The translations under genes were made by a program, and so were the position numbers. DNA of 64,000 nt, taken from positions 1-64,000 of the forward strand of contig JBNGIO010005690.1 in NCBI GenBank assembly GCA_049999805.1, written 5' to 3'. The notes under the pieces were generated by a model. The model was not told the DNA's origin. It saw only the letters and a list, made by a program, of their open reading frames with translations, and searched no databases. Shown here piece by piece: positions 42,370-53,188 of the stretch. Source of the stretch: Folioceros fuciformis (Eukaryota; Anthocerotophyta; Anthocerotopsida; Anthocerotales). Every line of letters begins with the position of its first letter. The stretch's first letter is position 1.

Positions 42370-44394
42370 ATGAAGTCTAATGTCGTCTTCCGCATTTTTG
42401 CTATCCTCGGGTTGTATCAACTTTTCGCCACCTTGTCACCGGCCATATGTCACTTACAGGCATCGACAAGGGGGGCGGATGGAAAGAAACAAGGTGCGAC
42501 GACACCAGCCATGGGTCCTACGCAAGGGCTGGCAGCGATGGCAAGTACGACGCAAAGGGGAGGATTTCCAGCGACCGCTACGGCACGGCGTCCGAGGGGA
42601 ACGGCGAGGGCAAACATGCCAACAGCGGAACTGCTGGCTATTGTTCCTGGACGAAGTACAGCACCGGAGAGAAGGACGCGAAGTGGAGGATCACCAATTG
42701 TTGCTCCGGCACCACTCTCAACAGGACGGTGCAGTACACCAGCAGTAGGATCGCCGGCCATAATTCCTGCACAAGGTTCGGCAGGGATTGCAGGCAACAC
42801 AGCAACGTGGAGGTCACTAGCCATGGCTCCAGACCTAGCTCCCGGACTGAGTCCGACCGAGGTTTACGCGAGTATGGATCCTGCTGAACGACAGGCCCTG
42901 TTCGCCGTGATGAATGCTATGGCGGAGGGAGAAGACTGGTCTACAACTCATCCGGATGCTTGTGGTGAAGGCATCTGGCACGGTCTCGAGTGTTCTGGGC
43001 CGCTTGACTCGGATCCTGATCTGCATGTCGTCACTCTGACTTTCGGGCTTCTCAATCCCTTGGATCCGAACCCGGCTTGCAGATATGATGCATACATTCC
43101 AAATGATATTGAGCAGCTGACCTTTCTCGAGAATCTCCTCATATTCGGCTGCTTTGTGCACACTGAGACAACGCTTCCGAGCTCACTTGGACGGCTAACA
43201 TCGCTGGAGATAATCGACATGCGAAATAATTCGAAACTTGTGGGTCCCATCCCGTCTGAGCTTGGTAACCTTCCCAACCTTCAGGTATATTTCCACCGAT
43301 CTCTAAACCTCTAGAACCTGCCGCCTAGCTGAATCGGGTCTTTTTGGCTGGGATGGATTCTTTGTCTGAGTAGGGAATTTAGACCTGAACGATTCCTCTC
43401 ACGTGCTCGATACTGCAATGGACAGGCCCTCAACCTCCTCCTGAACGGCATATCAGGGAGAATTCCGGAGCTCAGGAACTTGCAGTCTCTAGAAGAATTG
43501 GATCTCAGCTATAACAATCTAAACGGGCCTATCCCTCCGTCTGTTGGCCAGCTTAGCATGCTGCAGATTCTGAGTCTCCGAGGCAACCAACTTCAAGGTC
43601 TCATTCCATCGACTCTAGGTGAACTGAAGAATCTCAAGAAACTGGATTTGGGGGAGAACGAACTGCAGGGATCACTGCCAAGATCTTTAGGGGACCTTTC
43701 TTTTCTAATTCTTCTTGCCGTCGACAACAACAAGCTGATACATGGTCTGCCAGAGTCCTTTGGCAACCTGGTCAGCTTGCAATATCTGATTGCGCACGGC
43801 AATCCGATGCACAGTAGGCTGCCGGCGTTCTGGGGGAAGATGGGAGATAACTTGGTTTACTTATCCCTCGCCAACTCGTCTTACAATGGCTCCATTCCGG
43901 GTTCTATTGGCGACATCGGTAACCTTACGTATGTGGGTCTGAACGACAACGAGCTAACAGGAGAAATTCCTGAGGAATTTGAAAACCTCAGCCAGCTGTC
44001 TTTGTTAAACTTGAGCGGGAACAACCTATCTGGTCCTGTTCCGTTTTCGGCTGCTTTCCTTGACAATCTTGGTTCTGGTCTGATCTTGGACCATAACCCA
44101 GCTTTATGTGAGCTGCCATCATCGAAGACTACACCGACTGGAAAGTTGAGACTTCGTCCGTGTACAGAATCTGATGGTACTTATCCCAACCCTTGGGCGC
44201 CGCCGAGTCCTGCTCCTCACGCTGCAATGCCAAGTATTGCAACTCCATCCAACGACAACCAGAAGACGCCTGAAAGCAACAACCGAATTTCCAGTGCTCA
44301 GTGCAGCTCAGTCTTCCAAGCAGGCATTGCAATACTCCTCACGCCTTGCTTAAGCCTGCTTCATATTTATGATTTGGCTTCTTTTCCACTTTGA
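42370..44394 (+). CDS. PII-2-like leucine-rich repeat protein, copy 2
   Basis: Two exons, 42370-43284 and 43426-44394, with a phase 0 GT-AG intron, give about 628 residues. A signal peptide (IFAILGLYQLFATLSPAIC) is followed by an unusual stretch of about 130 residues rich in Thr, Ala, Pro, Gly and Arg with weak internal repetition, absent from copy 1. The family's cap domain follows (WHGLEC, HVVTLTFG, YIPNDIEQLTFLENLLIFGC), then about ten LRRs. The C-terminal Ser/Pro-rich region ends in a hydrophobic run (AGIAILLTPCLSLLHIYDLA) that could be a GPI signal or a transmembrane helix. No kinase is present. It is probably a cell-surface recognition protein, with no known ligand. Confidence 0.85.
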
Positions 44395-45572
44395 GTAATC
44401 CCGATGGGTGATGAACTGATCAAAGAACACAAAGCAATTGAGATTGAATGGAATTGCCTAGCCGATTACGTGTACGTGTATTCTTTATAAATCCTATATT
44501 TCAACAAGTCCGAAGTGAGGGTAACCAAGATCTTGTAGAAGTTGATGATAGATCCAATATGAGTCTATCTATGCAAAAAGGTTATCTTGTGCACCCTCAA
44601 CATCAATATAATTATGTTTATAATTTTCACCTTTTGATGTCTGTGCTTGGCAGCCACCACCTCCCAATACAAGGCTTGAAATTAAGTAATATGATTACAT
44701 GCACTGGTAACATCAAGTCTTGTATCCTATGAACCACATCCTATATATTGCCCTTAATGCCTTTATAGATTATATATTTTTTATTTCTTTCAATATCTTT
44801 GCAAATGTGCTTGAACACATTCGCGGCTAGAGGGAGAATTTGTATTCATGGTTTACCAAATTATGGATACAAATTATTAAAAAAAAAAAAACTACCACTA
44901 GGAAAGAGGGAGAATCTCATTCCTATGTCTCGTTCCAATGACTATGATACATCTTTTTTAAAGTAATGGATATAATTTATATAAAAAAAAACTACCTTAC
45001 ATCTTTTATAAGGTCATCGATATAAATTATAAATTATAAAAAAACGCTACCAATAAAGAGAACCCCATTCTTATGACTATTATACATTGTTCTATTATAT
45101 ATCGTTTAGGATTTGAGGTAGATGGATTTCTCATTTCTTCTAAATAAACTATACAAAGTTGATTAATAATATATTATCCAAATCATTTTAATGATATATT
45201 ATATGTACATTTATATTTGAAGTCAATTCAATGATTGACATTGCCCAAGACCATCTTTGAACACCCCTCACCTTCAAACTAACAGCTCCCCTCGCAACTC
45301 AAGGATTCCAAGCAATTTGTGGAGTGACGTCGTGATTGAAATTGGAAGAGCGTGAGGTTAACTATTCCTGATCCTGAGGAGCCACTTAAAGATCAGGATC
45401 TCAGGATTCTTTGCTTCACGTTTAAACAAAATTTCTCCTCCAAGATTGCAACGTGGTAGTCTCATCGTTGGACAAGAAGTATACCATTTAACCTCGGAGT
45501 CCCACCTCCAACGCTCTGAATCTCGGAGGAGCTTTCAAACAAAGTCGGTGCTGCCTGCGGCCTATACATAAA
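44395..45572. other. AT-rich intergenic island
   Basis: Strongly AT-rich from about 44,700 to 45,230. A motif like TGGATAyAAATTATnAAAAAAAAACTACC occurs three times (about 44,864, 44,963, 45,028) beside GAGAATCTCATTCyTATG. No gene recognised; the repeats suggest a decayed noncoding mobile element. Confidence 0.5.
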
Positions 45573-48500
45573 TTACATTACAATTTCAAGGGAGTTCTCA
45601 GGGCATCCTTTCTCGGGTTTTACTAAAAAGCTATGGACTCGTCCATCCATGTCTGTCCACCAGCTCTGACCCGGCTGCTTCCATTCCCCCAGTACCTCCA
45701 CATTGCCGAACATTCGACAAGCACCCAACATCGTGTGCCAAATTGCAACGTTAGGCATTTCAGGCATTGCCCTCACCAAAGCTAGTGACTCTTCCAGGTT
45801 GACTGCACGGCCCAGCAGATCTACCATGTACGTGTAATGCTCCAATGTGGGTGTGATGCCATAGTCTCCACTTATGGATTCGAAGTACTGTCCCCCCTTG
45901 GTCACCAGACCTGCGTGACTGCATGCCGTTAGTACGCTGAGAAACGTGATGCCGATTGGCCGTATGCCATCCTCGCTCATTCTCTGCATCCTATCGAAGA
46001 CCACTTCAGTGTCACATTGACAGGTGTAGCCTGCAATAAGTGCACTCTAGGTGACAACGTCTCCCCTGCATCGAGGACCTGCTGGGCTTCAACCATGCTT
46101 CCGGACTTGCCATACCTATTTATCAAACTGCCGGCTACAGAAACATGAGTTTGAAGACCTCGTTCTTCAATCTGCGCATGTAGCTGCCTTCCTAGATGCA
46201 AAGCGGCCACGTTAGCACATGCCAGCAGGAGGCACATAAATGTCACAGAATTTGGCAGAAACACTTTCTCTTCTTGCATAGCACTGTACAGCTTAAGTGC
46301 TTCCTGGCCCATGCCCTGCTGGGCATACCCAGATATCATAGCATTCCACGTCACAACATCTCTATGACCACCTCTGTCAAACAGTCTCTGCGCGTCCTTC
46401 AAACTGCCACACTTTACGTACATGTCTATCAGACTGTTGGCGATGAAGATATCAGATTCATGTCCCCGTTTTCTAACTTGTGCATGCAGCTGCTTTCCTT
46501 TCTCCAATGCTGGGGCCCCCACACTCGCACATGCCTGCAGGAGGCACGCAAATGTTACACTATCAAGGAAAGCCATGCCTTCTTCTTGCATTGAACTGTA
46601 GAGATCAAGGGCCTCCATGCCCATGCCCTGCTGAGAATAGCCAGCTATCATGACATTCCACGTCACCACATCTTTTTGAACAAGCTCAGCGAACACACTC
46701 TTGGCATCTTCCAAGCTGCCACACTTAGCGTACATGTTTACCAAACTGTCGGCTACATACACATCCGCCAGATGACCTTCTTGTTTAATTTGCCCGTGAA
46801 GCTGTTTTCCCATATTCAGAGCTGAGGTTCCCATACTCGCGCATGCATGCAGGAGGCAAACGAAGGTTACAGAATTGGGCTTGGTGATTCCCTCTTCTTG
46901 CATGAGACTGTAGACCCGAAGGGCTTCCTGTCCCATGCCCTGCTGGGAATACCCTCCTATCAAGGCCGTCCACAAGACCACGTCCTTTTGACTAATTTCG
47001 TCAAACACTCTCTGCGCATTTTCCATGCTGCCACACTTTGCATACATGTTCACCAAATTGTTAGCTACAAACCCATCAGCATGGTGTCCTTGTTCTCTAA
47101 TTTGTGTATGCAACTGCTTTCCATCCTCCAATGTCGGCATGCCCAGACTTGCACATGCCCGGAGAAGGCACACAAATGTCACTGAATTAGGTGCAGCAAT
47201 GCCTCTTTCTTGCATTGCATTGTAGAGCTGAAGGGCTTTCTGAGCCATGCCCTTCTGGGAGTATCCTGCGATCAGAGCAGTCCACGTGACTACATCGTTT
47301 TGATCAAGTCCGTCAAATACTGTTTGCGCGTCTTCCAAGCTGCTACATTTTGCATACATGTTCACCAAACTGTTACTGCAAAACACATCAGTTTGATGTC
47401 CTTGTTGTCCAATTTGCACATGAAGATGCTTCCCCTGTTCCAATGCAGGGATGCCTACATCTGCACATGCCTGAAGGAGAGATACAAAAGTCATGGAGTT
47501 TGGCACAGCTATTCCTTCTTGCATAGCACTGTAGAGTTGAAGGGCCCGCTGCCCCATCCCCTGCTGAGACTATCCAGCAATCAGAACCGTCCACGTCACC
47601 ACATCCTTTTGGCCAAGACCATCAAGCACTCGTTGAGCGTCTTCCAAGCTCCCACACTTCACATACAGGTTCACCAAACTGCTGGCTACAAACACATCAG
47701 CTTGATACCCTTTCTCTCTTATTTGCTCATGAAGCTGCTTCCCTTCCTCCAACCCCCGAAAGCCCATACTTGCACATGCCTGCAGTAGGCACACAAATGT
47801 GACTGAGACAGGTACAGCAATGCCCTCATGTTGCATAGCCCTGTAAAGGCCAAGGGCTTCCAGGCCCCTACCCTGCTGGGAATACCCTGCTATCATGGCA
47901 GTCCACGTCACCACATCTTTTTCGACAAGCTCATCAAACAACGCCTGAGCATCCTCTAGGTTGCCACACTTTGCATACATGTTTACCAAACTGCTGGCTA
48001 AAAAGACATCAGCTTCTTGTCGTCGTTCTCTGATTTGCGCATGAAGCCGCTTCCCCACCTTCAAACTCGGGCTGCCCACGCTTGCACATGCCTGCAGGAG
48101 GCACACATATGTAGTGAAATTGGGTATGGCAATGCCTCCTCCTTCCATGACAGTACACAGCCGAAGGGCTTCCTGGCCCATGCCCTGCTGGGAATACCCT
48201 GCAATTAGAGCAGTCCATGTGATGACATCCTTCTCATGGATTCCCTGGAAAACCCTTTCAGCGTCTTCTAGGCAGCCGCACTTCGCATACATGTTTACCA
48301 AACTGTTGGCTACTACCGCATCCGCCTGATGGCCTCACTCTGTTACCTGCGCGTGAAGCTGCCTACCCGGCTCCAGAGCACGGGTGCCCACGCTTGCACA
48401 CGTCTGCAGGAGGCACAGAAATGTCACAGAATCGGGTACAGCGATGCCTTCTTCTTGCATAGCAGCGTACAGACGAAGGGCTTCCAAGCCCATGCTCCGC

Positions 48501-49166
48501 TGGGAATAGCCTGCAGGCAGAACAGTCCATGTCACTACATCCTTTTGACAAAGTACATCGAAGAGCCCTTGAGCGTCTTCTAAGCTGCCACACTTCGCGT
48601 ACATGTTCACCACATTGTTTGCTGCAAACACATCACCTTCAACTCCTCGTTCTCTAACTTGCGCATGAAGGTGCTTCCCCCTGTCTACACCCAGATTTCC
48701 CACACTGGCATATGCTTGCAGGAGGCACACAAATGTCACGGAGTTGGGTAGTGTCATGCCTTCTTTCTGCATAACATTGTAGAGACCACATGAAGGCATC
48801 TGGTGTGGCAACCATTTCAAACACATCCATCGCGTCTTGCAACATCCCATGAGCTGCATACATTCGGAGAATGTGGTTGCTTAGGAACGTGTCCGACTGA
48901 TACCCCTTCCTCACCGTCATCTCATGCACGCGGCGACCCTGCACAAGATCCTTCTTCAACACACATTGCTTTAGCACAGTATAAAACAGCCATTTGGAAA
49001 TACAACACACTCCACCCACCAGCACTCCGAAGGCCTCAACGTCCTCCTTGACATGGCCATCCTGACAGAGCTTGTTCACGGTCTCAGTGATCACGCCCCG
49101 TTCGTATCCCGTCAGCATGCTAGTTGGAGCTCTTCCCAGAACGCCTGTCGTCCTCAAGGCGGCCAT
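45573..49166 (-). pseudogene. third long PLS-PPR locus, broken by stops and frameshifts
   Basis: Collinear with the two giant PPR genes. The start (49166) encodes KDLVQGRRVHEMTVRKGYQ and YAAHGMLQDAMDVF. Near 48,785 the first P motif (DAFMWS) is fused out of frame to the second half of a later P motif (GLYNVMQ), as expected from unequal recombination between repeats. In-frame stops occur near 48,335 and 47,570. A frameshift near 46,050 separates the last S motif from P2, and the E1 region near 45,700 has a deletion joining GNVEV to the PG box (GEWKQPGQSWW). The ORF ends before any DYW domain. Long open stretches (up to 526 residues) show that decay is recent. It could still produce truncated proteins. 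Confidence 0.85.
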
Positions 49167-49780
49167 GGCACATCTTGCGACGTGCCAAGCATGTCAGGAC
49201 ATCATCCCCCATTGTCGATTGCATGTGCTTGCTTGCCGCAGGTCACCAACATGATCTAGAGGTACCCTTCCGGCGACGATCTGGGACCGGACCTTGCTCG
49301 AGAGCCCGTTGTATCCACTACTGGTGGACAGCAATGGACTACATGGGCTTCGGGGCTCCGTGCAGAACGCATGGCAGACAGACGTCGGCGCCTCGATCGA
49401 GTGAACTGTTGATCCGCCCTGATGCAGAGCTCTTTGATGTCACTAAGAAGCTGGCCGGAGAGCAGGGTGAGACAATCTTCATTCAAAGCAAAAGCACTGA
49501 GATGAGGCCATCAGACGCTGCTTCTGGCCACGATCTCCCGTACATGTTGGGCAATCCGTCTTCACTACAGCTCGCAATCTCTGACCAGTATCTCGTATAC
49601 CAGGAGACCATGCTAAACGTCAAGGCTCTCCTGACTTCCCCACAGTGCTTTTGGACAGACGTCGACTCTCTCGAGTTTATCGAGAGGAAGCATTCTTGCT
49701 GTTCCAATGCGAAGCCAGTGCAAATCCCATCAAAGTCATTACAACCACCTGCAAAAGCAAAGGCCGACGTCTTCTTCAGT
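49167..49780. other. region between PPR pseudogene and transporter, gene content unclear
   Basis: A plus-strand ORF of 223 residues (49124-49795) overlaps the antisense of the PPR start; its distal half has ordinary composition but no known domain. The last exon(s) of the transporter, transcribed from the other strand, should also fall here but I could not identify them. Confidence 0.35.
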
Positions 49781-51587
49781 CTTGTGCCTGCTTAGCGTCT
49801 ACCTCACAGAAATGAGAGGAAAACACTTACAGATACGGCGGAGGCCACGCCAACCGAAGGGTCCACGAAGAAAGTGTTTGCCAGAGCCAGACTAAGTAGA
49901 CTGCTTTGCATGCCTATCAGGAGAAGACTTCATGAGACCCACGAGCCGTGAGATATCTTCCCAAGGAAAGAAGCCCCTGGAATCCTCAATCTTACCTGTC
50001 TCAAGAGAGATGGCTTTTGAAAGACCATCCAGATCTGGAGCGGAAGGGAAAACAACCTGAGGTAGTTTGTAGCCAACTACAAATGCAACTGCATGGAAAC
50101 CGAGCACCGGCACCAGCAGTGCCAGCCCATTCCAAGAGCGAAGTATGTGGATGTTGCAGGCCAAGGGAGAACCAACACAGAGGCATGTAACTATCACCGA
50201 CAAAGCTGGCAGGAAGGCCTTGATGGATCCGGTGAGACGAGGGATGAATCTGCATCCAGAGTGATGCTACCACTTTAGCACCTGCTGAAGAATTCTCGGA
50301 AAGCAGTGCCCTGAGCATCACAAGACTTGATGGCACACCGAGGTCGCACACATTGTGCTGTGGTACTTGACCTGTTGAGGAGGAGACCGGCTGTGATGGG
50401 AACAACCACAATCTGTGTGATGTTTCTCACCATGCCTGGTACATCCACAGGAAGTCGGCGCCCCAAGAGCAGAAGTGTCAGCAATGGGGTCACAAATACA
50501 GCAGTCGCTGTTGACAGTGCCGTCATCACTATACTCAGAGGAGCCATGGCCGGTTCTACCATATAAGTTGCATAGTTTGATAACTGGGCGCCACTCACAC
50601 ATGACATTAGCAGAAGCCCAGATCCTGCGGCCAAATTCATGTGAGCTTGAAAGCAATTTCTTGAAGCCTGGTGCAACTAGAGGCTTTCTACATCGACCAC
50701 CCCTTACCAATAGCCTCAGGAAGGCCAAGAGTAGAGACAGCCACTGAGGCAAACAGCAGACCAAGAATTGGCTTCACTACATATTGGCCAGCATAACCTA
50801 GGGCGATGATCCAAGGACGCTGAAGGACCTGAAAAAAATCATCCAAACTCAGGTTGATGCCGACTGCAAACATCAAGTAGCCTAACGCAGGAGCATAGTA
50901 TCTACAAACAGGTGGATATAAAAGCCTTGGTCAGTCGTGCACAGTAACACCAAAACATGATGAATCTTCAAGGTTGATGCCAGCTGCAGAACAGGTATCA
51001 TCCTACCTTGTTGAAAACCATGTAAATGAAGGTGGGTGGGCCAAAGCCAGAACTGTACTTCCGACGACAGCATGAGGTAAGACACGGTTAGCGTTCTTGA
51101 GCAGCTGCGTCACGGACTGCACCTTCTGCAAGCCTTTCAACAAACCTGTCAGCTGACTTTTGACTCAACCTGGATAGCGAGTGAGAGGTTTCCAGCTGCT
51201 GTACAAGCTTCCAGCTCCCATCACCAAATCCTCGATGTTAAACCATCAAAGTGCGCATGGCTCTGTACCTTCTGAGAGTCGGCTCCAGGATCAGCACCAC
51301 GGCTTGCTGAGCCCCTGATTGTTCGAGATAGCGACTGCAGTTGTGCAAGTCTGTGATAGCGTAGAACTTCTGCACCAGGAGCAGAACTAAATGCCTGAAT
51401 CCACGGCTACCAGAGATTGCCTTCTAGTTTCTTTCGTTCGCAGGGTAACCGGAAAACAGAATTATGACTCACTCGGGGACAAGGCTACAGCTGGGATTCT
51501 GAAGCCGTTTGCGTTCGATGCCATCGCCCCATAGCTCAACGTGGGAACAAATGCCCCTGCCAAACGAGTTGCTTTACACTGGGCCAT
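49780..51587 (-). CDS. plastid-type bile acid:sodium symporter family protein (BASS)
   Basis: A multi-exon gene starting at ATG 51587 with a Ser/Ala/Arg-containing presequence (MAQCKATRLAGAFVPTLSYG), consistent with plastid import. Successive exons encode VLPHAVVGSTVLALAHP (about 51,060), YYAPALGYLMFAVGINLSLDDF (about 50,880), the membrane run IIALGYAGQYVVKPILGLLF, GLLLMSCVSGAQLSNYATYM (about 50,620), PMVRN and ITQIVVVPITAGLLLNR (about 50,400), CVGSPLACNIHIL and LGFHAVAFVVGYKLP (about 50,130), then ETG joined to MQSSLLSLALANTFFVDP (about 49,890). These are the GxxLS and ETGMQ signatures of the family. Plant BASS proteins move organic acids such as pyruvate or glucosinolate precursors across the plastid envelope with sodium. 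Substrate cannot be told. The final exon was not found. Confidence 0.85.
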
Positions 51588-52363
51588 GGTTGTGGACCTC
51601 CCTCTGCGGCGGAGAGACACTATCACAAATGTAGCCTCCTTCGAGATAAGAAGGAGAAGAAGTCTATCCCAAAGCTACACCTAGATTACTATGAAACATG
51701 GAATACTCTTCTCGTCACCGTAATGCAGTAGGCATTCGAGATATTCGATCGACGTTGAGCCTTGTTTCGAGCACTCTACCAGGTGGGAATGCAAATGCTT
51801 GACCGATGCAAGCTCTCCTTTCGTGCAACCATTTTCATGCTGCTTAGCTTTATGGTTATGGGCACATAGCACTATGCGCACCTACATCGCTATATCTAAG
51901 ATTCTCTCATATTATACATCCCATAGCTTGGGTCAGCCACTTATTCCCATAGCTTGGGTCAGCCACATATAAGTGGCAGAGAAACACACAATCTTGGTGT
52001 ATGCTAGAAAAGTTTTGATGGGTGTTGAATCATTGTCATCCTACTGTTTTGGCTTACTTAGGACTTTCATAAGTTTTGCATAGTGCATTGCACATTTATG
52101 TCTTTCACACAAAGCTAGCCCCTTTGAAATTTGCAAGGCTGCAACTCACCATCGCACCTAACCCAAGGCTATTTCAAGACCTCATTTACAAGAAGATTGC
52201 AGTACTTTCCCCTTCACGCCTTAATATTGCTCTAATTCACAAAGCTTGTTCCACAAATTGCAACAGGAACCCATCATAAGGTAATGGTATGAGATCATAC
52301 TAATGAAGGAGGCCTGCAATTGCATGCTAGGTTGAACAAATTGATACATGAAAGTCTCCAACA
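51588..52363. other. spacer, no gene recognised
   Basis: Upstream of the transporter. CCATAGCTTGGGTCAGCCAC occurs twice (51,921 and 51,947). Composition becomes AT-rich after about 51,900. Confidence 0.5.
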
Positions 52364-52790
52364 TTATTCCGACAAAAGGCTTTTATAAAGATACTCATCT
52401 AGGCTGAGACCATTTTGTGTTGAGACCATTTTGTGTTTGCCTACCTTCTGCAGGCTCGTGTAAGCACTAATGTTATCTGTCCATCTATCTACATCTGCCC
52501 GCCTACCTACATCTGCGTAAAGATATTGGTGCAGGTATTCCAGCCTAAGAATGCTTTCAAAACACCACATTACCCTAGCTATATCACCATGGATTGTGCA
52601 AGCATTCAACAATGGGTCATATCCTAGGGCATGACGTTACTCTGGCCACCACAAGGCAAAAGCATCTTTTGTGCCTCATTTAAACGGCCCAAGAGCCCAA
52701 GAAGATCAACCATACAACAACATAAGAAATTCCCCGCAGGTTCTCACATGAGTCTTAAACCCCTTAGTCTGATTCATACAGACCTCGTAA
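52364..52790 (-). pseudogene. PPR relic (S2/E1 segment)
   Basis: On the minus strand, successive frames read CCMVDLLG-LGRLNEAQKML (52,690-52,640), then DPLLNACTIHGDI and FESILRLE (52,610-52,540), then a Tyr-Ala-Asp-type stretch resembling the E2 entry of DYW proteins. Frameshifts separate these pieces and nothing of the upstream repeats remains. The sequence differs from the giant PPR genes, so it derives from another PPR lineage. It has taken on the AT-rich composition of its surroundings. Confidence 0.65.
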
Positions 52791-52810
52791 GACCTAATAA
52801 TGCAAACCTC

Positions 52811-52978
52811 CTCCCTACAAGGTTTTCTTCATCCAATCACCTTCACGGATTACTCGTTTTGGACATTGGGTATACTTTCTATCCGCCAAAACCCCTCCCT
52901 ACAAGGTTCTCTTCATCCAGTCACCTTCATAGATTACTAGTTTTGGACATTGGGTGTACTTTCTACCGGCCAAGTGGT
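52811..52978. repeat. 84-base direct tandem duplication
   Basis: Two adjacent copies start at CTCCCTACAAGGTT (52,811 and 52,895), about 90% identical, each ending in TTTTGGACATTGGGTATACTTTCTA-like sequence. Noncoding. Confidence 0.88.
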
Positions 52979-53114
52979 AGAAACTCAAGCCAATACAAAG
53001 GTAAAGATCCTTAGAAGTAATGGTGGTGGGGAGTTCGACGATATTTAAGTGCTTTTAGTCATACATCTAATAGATTTTAGTAAAAAATACTTTTATAAGA
53101 GGAATGAAGCATGT

Positions 53115-53188
53115 GGCCTATTAGCTCAGTTGGTTAGAGCGTCGTGCTAATAACGCGAAGGTCACAGGTTCGAAACCTGTATAGGCCA
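53115..53188 (+). tRNA. tRNA-Ile(AAU)
   Basis: A 74-base cloverleaf with no intron. The acceptor stem GGCCTAT pairs with ATAGGCC followed by discriminator A. The D arm is AGCTCAGTTGGTTAGAGC. The anticodon stem TCGTG/CGCGA encloses the loop CTAATAA with anticodon AAT. The T arm is ACAGGTTCGAAACCTGT. A- and B-box sequences fit nuclear transcription by RNA polymerase III. CCA is not encoded. Anticodon A34 would be modified to inosine to read isoleucine codons. Confidence 0.97.

Noticed and set aside
32544-49166. CRISPR-like or satellite explanation of the 312-base periodicity
   Set aside because: Period and variation follow PPR motif boundaries in an open reading frame; it is a coding repeat, and the genome is eukaryotic.
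49124-49795. 223-residue plus-strand ORF between PPR pseudogene and transporter
   Set aside because: The first part is antisense to the PPR start and the rest shows no domain. Kept only as an unclear region.
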